A stretch of DNA of 64,000 bases, taken from JBFWRK01 sp050248955. Its GTDB lineage: Bacteria > Actinomycetota > Acidimicrobiia > Acidimicrobiales > Ilumatobacteraceae. The notes beneath the pieces are model-generated. The model searched no databases. It was not told the origin of the DNA and saw only the letters and a program-made list of their open reading frames with translations. The first letter of the stretch is position 1. Each line of letters starts with the position of its first letter. A program made the position numbers and the translations under genes. This document shows positions 55,758 to 64,000 of the stretch, piece by piece. The stretch covers positions 1 through 64,000 of the forward strand of contig JBFWRK010000021.1 of NCBI GenBank assembly GCA_050248955.1, given 5' to 3'.

Positions 55758-58700
55758 ATGAGTGGTCGCACCCGAGAGGATCGCGTGCTCAGGCGCATGC
55801 TCCGCCGGCTCGTCGCCCGGGCCGATGTCGCGCTCCTCGTCGCGCTCGCCTACGTCCCGACGCTCGCGTCGTCACCGGGGAAGATGCCGAGCGACACGAA
55901 GCTCTACCTCTACCTCGACCCGGGCCGGCTCGTCGCCGATGCACCCTGGTCGTGGGACACCCGCCAGTTCGGCGGCTGGGTGCCGCACCAGACGATCTCG
56001 TACCTCTGGCCGTCCGGCCCCTGGTACTGGCTGCTCGACACGCTGGGCGTGCCGGTCTGGATCGCGCACCGCCTGTGGCTCGGCACGTTGCTCGTCGCCG
56101 GTGGGCTCGGCGTTCGCTGGCTCTCCCGCCGCCTCGGTCTGCCGGTCACCGGCGCGCTCGTTGCAGCCCTCTGCTACCAGCTCTCGCCGTACGTCCTGCC
56201 CTACGTCTCGCGGACGTCGCTCATGCTCCTGCCGTGGGCCGGGCTCGGTTGGCTCATCGGCTTGACCTTGCTCGCCGCACAGCGGGGCGGGTGGCGCCAT
56301 CCAGCGATCATCGCCCTCGTCCTCGGCACCGTCGGCGCGCCGAACGCAACGGCGATCCTGATGATCGCGCCCGGACCCGTGCTGTGGCTCCTGCACGCAA
56401 CGCTCCAGCGCGACATCGCCTGGCGCCGCGCCGTCGCGACCGCGCTCCGCATCGGCGCGTTGGCGCTGCTGACCGCGGTGTGGTGGATGTCGATGCTGTC
56501 GGTGCAGGGCCGGTACGGCGCCGACGTGCTGGGCTACTCCGAGTCGTTGGAAGCGGTCTCGGCGACGGCGCGCGCCCCCGAGACGATCCGCGGCATGGGC
56601 TACTGGCTCGCCTACGTGCGCGACCCGTTTGCCGCCACCACGACAGCAGCGCTCGACTACATGTCGTCGGTCGGACTGATCGTGACGAGCTTCGCCCTCG
56701 TGACGTTCGGTGTCGCCGGCCTGGCGATCACGCGCTGGTCGAACCGGCGCTTCGCCGCCGCCCTGGTCCTCGTCGGCACGGTGCTCGCCGTAGGCGTGTA
56801 CCCGATCGACGATCCGTCGCCGCTCATGTCGATGCTCGCGTCGAACTCGCGCTCCGCTCCCGCCTTGGCACTCCGGAGCAGCACGCGCGCCCTGCCGCTC
56901 AGTGCCCTCGGCCTCGCACTCGGCGCCGGTGCCGTCGTCGTCGCGATCGGCGGCTGGCTGCGCGGTCGCCGCGGCCGCGCACCCCGGTTCGCCGCCGTCC
57001 CCGCCGCGCTCGTCGGTGTCCTCGCGGTCGTGAACCTGCCCGTCGTCTGGACCGCCGGCTTCGTGGATCCGGCCCTCGCGCGGGACGACGAACCACCCCG
57101 CAGCTGGGTCGACGCAGCTGCTGCGCTCGATGCCCGGACACCCGGCTACCGCGCCCTCCAGCTGCCAGGTACCGAGTTCGGTGCCTATCGCTGGGGATAC
57201 ACGGTCGATCCCCCGCTGCCCGGTCTGACCGAGCGGCCGCTCCTCACGCGCGACCTGCTGCCGCTCGGCACACCGGCGTTGATGGACACGTTGTTCGCCC
57301 TCGACGACCGCTTCCAGCAAGGCATCGTGGAACCTGCGTCCATCGCGCCGCTGGCACGGCTGCTCGGCGCCGAGACGATCGTGGTCACCGGCGACGTCGC
57401 GTTCGACCGCTTCCGAACGCCCCGGCCCGAGCTGACCTCGGCGCTCTTCGCCGGTGGCATCCCAGGGCTCGACGACCCGGTGCCCTACGGCACGCCGGCG
57501 GTGAACGATCCGGACGTCCCGATGGTCGACGAGCAGTCGCTGTCCGTCGGCGAGATCGGCACGCCCGTGGCGCCGATCGAGATCGTCCCCGTCGAGGACC
57601 CCGTGCCGATCATCCGCGCCGCCACCCGCTCGGTTCTCGTCGCCGGCAGTGGTGACGGCCTCGTCGACGCGGCCGCGGCAGGGTTGATCGACGGCACCGA
57701 AGCAATCCGGGTGATGGCGGCGCTGTCGCCCGACGAGCTCAGGAGCGCCGCAGCGGATGCCTCCCTGCTGATCGTCACCGACTCGAACCGCCGGCGGGCA
57801 CACCAGTGGCGGGGCAGCCAGGACGTCGTCGGCTTCACCGAGGACGACGACCTCACCCGGCCCGACCTGTTGCGGACCGATCCGGCAGATCAGCGGCTCC
57901 CGGTGTTCCCCGCCGACTCCACGTGGGCGGAGACGGTGGCCGTGCAGAGCGGTCCCGTGCGCGCCAGGGCGACGGCCTACGGCGAGCCGTTCGCCTACCG
58001 TCCGGAGGACCGAGCGGCGAACGCGATCGACGCGGACCTCTCGACGGCGTGGCGTGTCGCCGATCGTGCCGACCCGACCGGCGAGGCCATCGAGCTCACC
58101 CTGGCCGAGCCTGTCGGCACGCTCGAACTGGTCCAGCCGCTCGATGCGACGACGAACCGCTGGATCACCGGGCTGACCGTGGGGGTGGACGGTGGCCCGC
58201 CGGTGCCGGTCGTGCTCGACGAGACATCGCGCACCGACATCGGGCAGACCGTCGCGCTGCCCTCGGCGGGCCAGGTGATCAGACTCACGATCACGACGAT
58301 CGGAGAGGATCGCACGACGCTCCCAGACGGACCCGACGCAGTGGGCTTCGCCGAGATCCGCACCGGCCTGCCGCCGACCGAGGAGCTCGTGCGCCTGCCG
58401 GCGGGCCTCCCCGTCGCCGGCTCGCCCGATCGGCCGCTGGCCGTGGTGATGACGCGGCTGCGAACGCGGGCGACCGACCGCTGGCGCTCCGATCCCGAGC
58501 CCCGTCTGCTGCGCGAGTTCGCGCTGCCGAGCCAACGGCACATCGCTGCCGATGTCACGGCACGGCTCGCGATGCGCGCTCCCGACGACGTGCTCGCGAC
58601 GGTGCTCGGCATCGCCGGTCCCACGGCGTCAGACCGTCTGACCGGTGTGCCGACCGCCGCAGGTTGGGCGGTGGCGGACGGCGACGCCACGACGTCGTGG

Positions 58701-60065
58701 ACGAGCCCGTTCGGCCTCGCCGTCGGGGCCTCGCTGCTCCTCCCGGTGAGCAGCGTCGCCGCCGGCGACCAGCTCACGCTGCAACAACTCGTAGACGGCG
58801 TGCACGGCACGATCAGCGAGGTCGAGATCACTCCGGGCGCAGGTGGCGAGGGGGTCCGCGTCGCCGTGCCGCCGCCCGACGCGCAGGGGACGTCGTCGCT
58901 CGCGATGCCGTTCGCGGCGGAGGGCGCGCTGCGGGTCACGGTCACCGCGACCGACGAAGCCCTCACCCGCGATCGTCGGTACGGTGAACCGACCCCGCTG
59001 CCCGTCGCGATCTCCGAGGTCGAGCTTCCCGGTCTGGTTCCCATCGTCCTGCCGGAACGGTTCGACACGGGCTGTCGCGACGATCTCCTCACCATCGACG
59101 GCGAACCGCTCCCGGTCACCGTGAGCGGCTCCGTCGCGGCGGCACTGGCGAACGGCGACGTCGACGTCTCGGTCTGCGACGCGACGCCGCTCGCCCTCAC
59201 GGCGGGGACCCACGTCGTGCGCAGCGCGGCAGGCCGTGTCACCGGCATCGACATCGATCGGGTCGTCCTGCGCTCCCCCGGTGCAGACGGTGCAGACGGT
59301 GCGGACGGAGCGGGCGGTGCGCCGGCATCCGCGGCCGAGCGTCGGGAGCCCGTGATCCCGGTCGACGTGACGTCGAGCCGTACCGGGCGCGACATCACCG
59401 TCGGCGCCTGCCCCGATGGCTGCTGGCTCGTGTTCGGTGAGGGCTACAACACCGGCTGGTCGGCAGACCTCGACGGTGGGTCGCTCGGTGAACCGGAGCA
59501 GCTCGCCGGCGGGCTGAACGGCTGGTGGCTGCCGCCGGCCGACACCCAGCGGACCGTGAGCCTGGCGTGGACGCCGCAGCGCACGGTGACCGTCGGCCTC
59601 ACCCTCTCTGCGCTCGGCGTGCTGCTCTGTGCGGGGATCATCGTCCGCACCCGCCGTCGTCGATTCGTACCACGTCCAGCCGACCGGCCGCTGCTCGTGG
59701 CCCGGCAGCACCCGGTGCCGCGGCGCGATGCGCTCGTCGTCGGAGCGATCGCAACCGTCTCGAGCGCGCTCGTCGTGGACATCTCGGCGGGCGTCGCCGT
59801 CCTGGTCGCGGGTGCGGTGCTGTGCGGGCTGCTCCGCCGGCCTCGGCTCCTCGGTGTGCTCGCCACGGCGACGGTCGCAGTCGCAGGCGCGATCATCGCC
59901 CGTCGGGTCGTGCTCTACGACCAGCCGCCCGGGTTCGACTGGCTCCAGAACGTCACGGACCTCCACCGGCCGGTGCTCGTCGCGGTCGTCGCGCTCGCCG
60001 CCGCAGCCTTCCCGCGAGAGGCCGGCAGCGGCGGCGGGGAGATACCCTCGCGGCCCAGTGGCTGA
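55758..60065 (+). CDS. aftD: AftD-type alpha-(1->3)-arabinofuranosyltransferase
   Basis: The 1435-residue protein has the AftD layout. The N-terminal GT-C membrane part (first about 430 residues, some eleven helices) has the DUF3367 motif PSDTKLYLYLDPGRL and the family sequences PWSWDTRQFGGWVPHQTISY and WPSGPWYWLLD. A very long extracytoplasmic region with two discoidin/CBM-like sandwiches (around 750-870 and 930-1050) follows. The C-terminal helices are at about 1280-1420. In mycobacteria AftD adds branching arabinofuranose to arabinogalactan and lipoarabinomannan from decaprenyl-phosphate arabinose. A short GADGADGADGAGGA stretch lies near residue 1175-1188. The presence of this gene implies an arabinose-containing envelope glycan, although no emb or dpr genes are in the window. 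It shares an operon with the PIG-V-like gene. Confidence 0.85.
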   Translation: MSGRTREDRVLRRMLRRLVARADVALLVALAYVPTLASSPGKMPSDTKLYLYLDPGRLVADAPWSWDTRQFGGWVPHQTISYLWPSGPWYWLLDTLGVPVWIAHRLWLGTLLVAGGLGVRWLSRRLGLPVTGALVAALCYQLSPYVLPYVSRTSLMLLPWAGLGWLIGLTLLAAQRGGWRHPAIIALVLGTVGAPNATAILMIAPGPVLWLLHATLQRDIAWRRAVATALRIGALALLTAVWWMSMLSVQGRYGADVLGYSESLEAVSATARAPETIRGMGYWLAYVRDPFAATTTAALDYMSSVGLIVTSFALVTFGVAGLAITRWSNRRFAAALVLVGTVLAVGVYPIDDPSPLMSMLASNSRSAPALALRSSTRALPLSALGLALGAGAVVVAIGGWLRGRRGRAPRFAAVPAALVGVLAVVNLPVVWTAGFVDPALARDDEPPRSWVDAAAALDARTPGYRALQLPGTEFGAYRWGYTVDPPLPGLTERPLLTRDLLPLGTPALMDTLFALDDRFQQGIVEPASIAPLARLLGAETIVVTGDVAFDRFRTPRPELTSALFAGGIPGLDDPVPYGTPAVNDPDVPMVDEQSLSVGEIGTPVAPIEIVPVEDPVPIIRAATRSVLVAGSGDGLVDAAAAGLIDGTEAIRVMAALSPDELRSAAADASLLIVTDSNRRRAHQWRGSQDVVGFTEDDDLTRPDLLRTDPADQRLPVFPADSTWAETVAVQSGPVRARATAYGEPFAYRPEDRAANAIDADLSTAWRVADRADPTGEAIELTLAEPVGTLELVQPLDATTNRWITGLTVGVDGGPPVPVVLDETSRTDIGQTVALPSAGQVIRLTITTIGEDRTTLPDGPDAVGFAEIRTGLPPTEELVRLPAGLPVAGSPDRPLAVVMTRLRTRATDRWRSDPEPRLLREFALPSQRHIAADVTARLAMRAPDDVLATVLGIAGPTASDRLTGVPTAAGWAVADGDATTSWTSPFGLAVGASLLLPVSSVAAGDQLTLQQLVDGVHGTISEVEITPGAGGEGVRVAVPPPDAQGTSSLAMPFAAEGALRVTVTATDEALTRDRRYGEPTPLPVAISEVELPGLVPIVLPERFDTGCRDDLLTIDGEPLPVTVSGSVAAALANGDVDVSVCDATPLALTAGTHVVRSAAGRVTGIDIDRVVLRSPGADGADGADGAGGAPASAAERREPVIPVDVTSSRTGRDITVGACPDGCWLVFGEGYNTGWSADLDGGSLGEPEQLAGGLNGWWLPPADTQRTVSLAWTPQRTVTVGLTLSALGVLLCAGIIVRTRRRRFVPRPADRPLLVARQHPVPRRDALVVGAIATVSSALVVDISAGVAVLVAGAVLCGLLRRPRLLGVLATATVAVAGAIIARRVVLYDQPPGFDWLQNVTDLHRPVLVAVVALAAAAFPREAGSGGGEIPSRPSG

Positions 60066-60077
60066 GGTGCTCAGGGC

Positions 60078-62147
60078 GTGATGAGTGAGCTACCGCCTCC
60101 GGTCGGCGGAACCCTCCTCCAGCGCGACCCCGTGCCGCCCCCGAGTGTGCCGGGCGCCGGCTGGCGTCACGTCGCATCGCTCGACGGGCTCCGCGGCGTC
60201 GCGGTGCTGGCAGTGCTGCTGTTCCACGCCGACCTGCTCACCGGTGGGTTCCTCGGTGTCGACCTGTTCTTCACGCTCTCGGGCTTCCTGATCACGTCGC
60301 TGCTGCTCACCGAGGCCCGCCGCACGGACCGCGTCGATCTCATCGCGTTCTGGGGGCGGCGGTTCCGGCGGCTGCTCCCGGCGATCCTGGTGCTGCTCGC
60401 GGTCGTGGTCGTCGTGACGTGGCTCATCGGGACGCCGGCCCAGCTCGACGCGGTCCACCGAGCCGGGTTGCCGGCGCTGGGCTACGTGGCGAACTGGCAC
60501 CAGATCGCCCAGGAGGGTGGCTACTGGGCGTCGTTCGCGGAACCGTCGCCGATGACCCACTTGTGGAGCCTCGCCATCGAGGAGCAGTTCTACGTCGTCT
60601 GGCCGTTCGTCTTCTTCGGTCTGTGGAAGCTGACTCGCGGCTCGGAGCGGGCGATCGCAGCCGTCGCCGGGCTCGGCGCGCTCGGCTCTGCCGTGCTCAT
60701 GGCGGTGCTCTACACGGGCGGCGACCCGACCAGGGTGTACATGGGGACCGACACGCGGGCGTTCTCGATCCTCTTCGGCGTCGCCGTCGCAGCTGCTCCG
60801 ATCCGAGCAACGGCCGCCAGGATGCTCGAACAGCATCGGGTCGTGGTCCAGGTGGGCCTCGTCGCGATCGTGTTCGCCGGTGCGCTCGTGTGGTCCTCGG
60901 TCGACGGCGCGTCCTCCACGATCCTGTTCGAGGGCGGGCTCGCCGTCCACGCTGCCCTGAGTGCGGTGCTGATCGTCTGCTGCGCCGCCGACGACCGGCT
61001 CCTCGCCGCTCGGCTCTTCTCAGGCCGGCTGCTCGGCTACGTGGGCACGCGGTCGTACGGGCTCTACTTGTGGCACTGGCCCGTGTACGTGGCGCTCGAC
61101 GAGGACCGCACCGAGCTCGACGGATGGCTGCTGTTCGCCGTGCGCGTCGCCGTGTCGTTCGCGCTCGCCGAGGTCTCATACCGGGTCGTCGAGTCGCCGA
61201 TCCGTCATCGGGCGAGGTGGGCCCGCGGCCGGAGCGGCGCGGTGGCGATGGCCGCCGGGCTCGCTGCGGTGGCGCTCGTCTACGTCGTGGTGCCCGAGGC
61301 ATCGGCCGAGATCGCGCGGTTCGATCCGAGCGCGCTGACCCCCACGACCGTGCCGGCCGAACCGACCCCCACCACGACGCTCGCCGCATCGGCGACGCCG
61401 ACCTCGTCCCCGGCCGAGACGTCCGTGGTCTCGGGCTCGACTGCTCCTGCCTCGACAGCCGCCGCCACGACCACGACGATCCCGCCGCCGAAGCCGCTCC
61501 TCACGAGCGTGCTGTGGATGGGCGACTCCGTGGCCTGGGACGCGGGTCCCGGCGTCGAGGCCGCGCTGACCGCAGCCGGCCTGCAGGTCGAGACCGCTGC
61601 CTACGTGGGCACCGGCGTCGTGCCGAACCGCGGCGTCGACCCGCTCCAGCTCTTCCTCGGGCGACTCGTGACGACCCCGCGCGACCTCGCCATCTTCCAG
61701 CTGTCGGGCTGGGACCTCGACTTCCCGGAAGCCGAGCAGCGACGGGCGATCCGCGCCTTCCGTGACCAGGTGAGAGCGGACGGCGCGCGGATGATGTTCC
61801 TCCTCCCGCCCACCGTCGACCCCGACCGCTACCACCCCGACTTCACGATCCTGCTCGACGAGGTGCGCCTCCTGGTCGAGGAGGACCCGGACGGCACGAT
61901 CCTGCTCGACAGTCAGGCGCTGTGGGGTCAGGGCTACGCGCGGGACATGAACGGCGACGGGATCCCCGAGCGCAAGCTGGACGGCGTGCACGTCTGCCCG
62001 TCGGGCGCAGCGCTGCTCGGGCAGTGGCTCACGCTCCAGCTGGCGGAGCGCTTCGACGGCGTCACGCCGGCCGATCCGGTCCTCTGGGCCGGTCTGTCCT
62101 GGGTGACCGACCCGCGATACAACCAGCCGCTCGGCGTCTGCTCCTGA
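60078..62147 (+). CDS. OafA-type acyltransferase with SGNH domain
   Basis: The 689-residue protein combines a membrane acyltransferase-3 domain (about residues 30-390, ten helices; SLDGLRGVAVLAVLLFHAD with the catalytic His, FFTLSGFLITSLLL, SLAIEEQFYVVWP) with a C-terminal extracytoplasmic SGNH hydrolase-like domain. That domain has the GDS motif in LWMGDSVAWDAG and the distal D-x-x-H in LDGVHVCPSGAALLG. The two are linked by a long Thr/Pro/Ala-rich stretch. Such fusions O-acylate cell-surface glycans, with the SGNH part transferring the acyl group. The start is the GTG at 60078; an ATG one codon later is also possible. It follows aftD by 12 bases, so the polysaccharide it decorates may be the AftD product. 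Confidence 0.9.
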   Translation: MMSELPPPVGGTLLQRDPVPPPSVPGAGWRHVASLDGLRGVAVLAVLLFHADLLTGGFLGVDLFFTLSGFLITSLLLTEARRTDRVDLIAFWGRRFRRLLPAILVLLAVVVVVTWLIGTPAQLDAVHRAGLPALGYVANWHQIAQEGGYWASFAEPSPMTHLWSLAIEEQFYVVWPFVFFGLWKLTRGSERAIAAVAGLGALGSAVLMAVLYTGGDPTRVYMGTDTRAFSILFGVAVAAAPIRATAARMLEQHRVVVQVGLVAIVFAGALVWSSVDGASSTILFEGGLAVHAALSAVLIVCCAADDRLLAARLFSGRLLGYVGTRSYGLYLWHWPVYVALDEDRTELDGWLLFAVRVAVSFALAEVSYRVVESPIRHRARWARGRSGAVAMAAGLAAVALVYVVVPEASAEIARFDPSALTPTTVPAEPTPTTTLAASATPTSSPAETSVVSGSTAPASTAAATTTTIPPPKPLLTSVLWMGDSVAWDAGPGVEAALTAAGLQVETAAYVGTGVVPNRGVDPLQLFLGRLVTTPRDLAIFQLSGWDLDFPEAEQRRAIRAFRDQVRADGARMMFLLPPTVDPDRYHPDFTILLDEVRLLVEEDPDGTILLDSQALWGQGYARDMNGDGIPERKLDGVHVCPSGAALLGQWLTLQLAERFDGVTPADPVLWAGLSWVTDPRYNQPLGVCS

Positions 62148-62177
62148 AGCGTCTCGTCGTGAGACGTCCGAGGCGTG

Positions 62178-62924
62178 TCAGCCGCCCGCGGTTGCTCCCT
62201 GGTCGGAGCGACGGCGGTGGAGCCGGTCGTTGATCCCCCAGCGCGTCACGAGCAGCATCGACTCGAGGATGATGTGGCGCGACATCTTCGACGAGCCGAG
62301 CTCGCGGTCGGCGAACGTGATCGGCGTCTCGGCGATCACGAAGCCACCCTTGGCGAGGCGCCGCACCAGCTCCGTCAGGAAGGCGTAGCCCTCCGCCGAG
62401 GTGGACGACGGCTCGATCGCCCGCAGCGCGGTCGCCCGGTAGGCGCGGAAGCCGGACGTGCAGTCGCGCACCGTCAGGCCGAGCATGAACGCCGCGTACC
62501 GGTTGCCCCACTTCGACAGGAACCGGCGGTGGAACGGCCAGTTCACCGTGCGGCCACCCGGGACGTAGCGCGACCCGATCACCACATCGGCGCCGCCGCT
62601 GATCAGGCCGAGCATCGTCGGGATCGTCGCCGGGTCATGGGAGAAGTCGACGTCCATCGAGACGACGACGTCGTACCCCTCGTCGAGCGCCACCTTGAAC
62701 CCGTCGCGGTAGGCGCTGCCGAGCCCCTGCTTGCCGGGCCGGCGCATGACCTTGATCTGACCGAGCTCGGCCGCCGCGACCTCGGCGCGTTCTGCAGTGC
62801 CGTCGGGGCTGCTGTCGTCGACGACGAGGATGTCGGCGGACGGCGCGTGACGCCGGACGGTCGCGAGCAGCCGAGCGACGTTCTCCAACTCGTTGTAGGT
62901 CGGAACGACGACGATGCTGCGCAC
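62178..62924 (-). CDS. Polyprenol-phosphate mannose synthase (GT2)
   Basis: The 248-residue GT2 enzyme matches soluble dolichol/polyprenol-phosphate mannose synthases. SIVVVPTYNELENVARLL is at the N-terminus, LVVDDSSPDGT carries the nucleotide-binding Asp, MDVDFSHDPATIP is the DxD-like metal motif, VIGSRYVPGG and RCTSGFRAYR-like (RDCTSGFRAYRAT) motifs follow. There is no C-terminal membrane domain, as in the class III (yeast/mycobacterial catalytic) forms. It makes the mannosyl donor used by membrane GT-C enzymes such as the PIG-V-like one. The GTG at 62924 is chosen because TACGAT lies eight bases upstream and the homology begins there. Confidence 0.92.
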   Translation of the reverse strand: MRSIVVVPTYNELENVARLLATVRRHAPSADILVVDDSSPDGTAERAEVAAAELGQIKVMRRPGKQGLGSAYRDGFKVALDEGYDVVVSMDVDFSHDPATIPTMLGLISGGADVVIGSRYVPGGRTVNWPFHRRFLSKWGNRYAAFMLGLTVRDCTSGFRAYRATALRAIEPSSTSAEGYAFLTELVRRLAKGGFVIAETPITFADRELGSSKMSRHIILESMLLVTRWGINDRLHRRRSDQGATAGG

Positions 62925-62932
62925 GGGCTGGG

Positions 62933-62938
62933 ATCGTA
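62933..62938 (-). promoter_or_regulatory. TACGAT leaderless -10 (mannose synthase)
   Basis: TACGAT on minus lies eight bases before the GTG at 62924. On the plus strand a TATCCT (62964-62969) twelve bases before the ATG at 62982 may serve the divergent small gene. Confidence 0.5.
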
Positions 62939-62981
62939 CCGACTCCGCGATCCACTCGACGGCTATCCTGCGGGACTCGCC

Positions 62982-63326
62982 ATGCCCGGTCTGCCCTCGC
63001 CCACCGCACACGTACGCCCGTTCGCCGACTGGCTGCTCGCTCGGGATCTGCCCGGCCTCGACGACGATCGGCGTCGAGCCACGGTCGCGTTCGTGCTCAA
63101 GCGGATCGACGGATTGCCCGATCCGATGGCGATCGGTGTCCTGGTCGTCGCCATGATCGCCCGCGGGCTGCTCGCCGTCCCCGGTGGCCGGGCCGTCCTC
63201 GGACTCCTCGTCCGGAGGCCCTTGCCACTTGCAGGCGAGTACGTGCGGCTCGTGCGCTCGCTCGGCTACGCCTACATCTGGGATGCGTGGCCCGACGCCA
63301 GGCCCGACGGGTCGATCGCGGCGTGA
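62982..63326 (+). CDS. Small protein preceding GMC oxidoreductase
   Basis: I do not recognise a named family. The 114-residue product has no signal peptide. It is helical (DWLLARDLPGLDDDRRRATV, then LPDPMAIGVLVVAMIARGLL), with an aromatic/basic end (YVRLVRSLGYAYIWDAWPDA). Its stop overlaps the GMC oxidoreductase start by GTGA. Small helical subunits often precede GMC dehydrogenases and act as maturation or membrane partners (gluconate-dehydrogenase subunit-3 type); that role here is inference from position. Confidence 0.6.
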   Translation: MPGLPSPTAHVRPFADWLLARDLPGLDDDRRRATVAFVLKRIDGLPDPMAIGVLVVAMIARGLLAVPGGRAVLGLLVRRPLPLAGEYVRLVRSLGYAYIWDAWPDARPDGSIAA

Positions 63327-64000
63327 CCGGGCCGTCCATCGGCGGGCGCGCCACCGAAGCCGACCACGACGCCGATGTGCTCGTCGTCGGTTCGGGCGCC
63401 GGCGGCGCAGTCACGGCGGCGCTCCTCGCCGAGGCCGGGATCGACGTGCTCGTGGTCGAGGAAGGGCCGTGGATCGAGCAGGGCGTCCTCGCGCCGTTCT
63501 CGCTCGAACAGATGGACCGTCAGTACCGCGCCGGCGGGATCACCGTCGCCCTCGGCCGTCCGTCGATCGCCTACACCGAAGGGCGCTGCGCCGGCGGGGG
63601 CACCGAGGTCAACAGCGGCCTCTACCGCCGCCCGCCGCCCGAGATCCTCGAGCGGTGGCGCCGGGACTTCGAGATCGGCGACTTCGACCCGGACGATCTG
63701 TATGCGATCGGTGCCGAGCTCGAGGCAGCGCTGAGCGTGTCGACCTCACCTGGCGGGCTGACCGCCGCCGGCGACGTGCTCCGTCGCGGTGCCGACGCGC
63801 TCGGATGGGCGAACAGTGAGATCCCCCGCTGGATGGTCTATCCCGACCCGGCCGCACCGGAAAGCGGGCAGCGTCAGAGCATGACCCGGACGTTCCTCCC
63901 CCGGGCAGCTCGGGCGGGAGCGAGGATCCTCACGGAGTGCCGCGTCGACCGGCTCGAACGCCAGGGCGGCCGGGCTCGCTCGGCAACCGTCACGCTCGCC
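63323..64000 (+). CDS. GMC-family FAD oxidoreductase, N-terminal part (runs off window)
   Basis: The frame opens with a GTG at 63323 and stays open to the window edge (226 codons). The FAD motif VLVVGSGAGGAVTAALLAEA is at the N-terminus, followed by VEEGPW and the GMC region 1 motif GRCAGGGTEVNSGLYRRPP, in which the flavin attaches or is held. Relatives include glucose-methanol-choline oxidoreductases, cholesterol oxidase and long-chain alcohol dehydrogenases. The C-terminal His/Asn active site lies beyond the window, so the substrate cannot be named. It follows the small helical gene with overlapping codons. Confidence 0.88.
   Translation, partial: MTGPSIGGRATEADHDADVLVVGSGAGGAVTAALLAEAGIDVLVVEEGPWIEQGVLAPFSLEQMDRQYRAGGITVALGRPSIAYTEGRCAGGGTEVNSGLYRRPPPEILERWRRDFEIGDFDPDDLYAIGAELEAALSVSTSPGGLTAAGDVLRRGADALGWANSEIPRWMVYPDPAAPESGQRQSMTRTFLPRAARAGARILTECRVDRLERQGGRARSATVTLA

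Noticed and set aside
55872..58541. 889-codon open frame on minus within aftD
   Set aside because: It is His/Arg/Asp-rich with no domain and lies wholly inside the AftD coding region.

Overview
The window is 64 kb of very GC-rich bacterial DNA. The genes are tightly packed, GTG starts are frequent, and many start codons overlap the previous stop. Typical actinobacterial gene sets are present: an AftD-type arabinofuranosyltransferase, a polyprenol-phosphate mannose synthase, PadR and TetR regulators, and lipoproteins with Thr/Glu/Asp-rich linkers. I infer an actinomycete, perhaps an Acidimicrobiia (Ilumatobacter-like) lineage. No rRNA gene in the window confirms this.

Layout. Positions 1-1.75 kb look like the end of an integrated island. 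They hold an IS30 transposase tail, an IS3-family element with a frameshifted orfB, the dead N-terminus of a tyrosine integrase, and a tRNA-Pro(GGG). From 2.0 to 8.1 kb (minus strand) a probable operon encodes a DUF512 radical-SAM protein, Der GTPase, a zinc-ribbon membrane protein, a lipoprotein and an FtsH-like membrane AAA+ protease. IspH diverges from it over a symmetric promoter palindrome. From 9.2 to 13.7 kb lie acyl-CoA metabolism genes and small enzymes. From 13.8 to 17.2 kb is modABC (molybdate uptake) with a PadR regulator. From 17.2 to 22.4 kb are sugar, aldehyde and hydroxyacid dehydrogenases and a glycerophosphodiesterase. From 22.5 to 27.3 kb a probable operon holds a gamma-glutamyltransferase homologue, NAD synthetase and a cytosine-deaminase-like amidohydrolase. 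From 27.5 to 33.2 kb are an SDR, a NitT/TauT-type ABC importer, a hydrolase and a hydroxyacid dehydrogenase.

From 35 to 45 kb the content points to purine or other N-heterocycle breakdown: an allantoate/N-carbamoyl amidohydrolase, a creatininase-fold protein, and a minus-strand run of PPK2, a three-subunit xanthine-dehydrogenase-type molybdenum enzyme and a xanthine/hypoxanthine phosphoribosyltransferase. The molybdate importer upstream could feed this Mo enzyme. From 45.8 to 51.8 kb is a complete dipeptide-type ABC importer, followed by a TetR regulator. From 54.5 to 63 kb is a cell-envelope glycan block: a PIG-V-like mannosyltransferase, AftD, an OafA-type acyltransferase and a polyprenol-phosphate mannose synthase. 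The window ends inside a GMC oxidoreductase gene preceded by a small partner gene.

Two patterns recur. Many genes carry a TANNNT box 6-9 bases before the start codon and no ribosome-binding site, which is the signature of leaderless transcription. A hairpin repeat family (arms GTTCTGCAC / GTGCAGAAC) occurs only in the two longest gaps between convergent genes.
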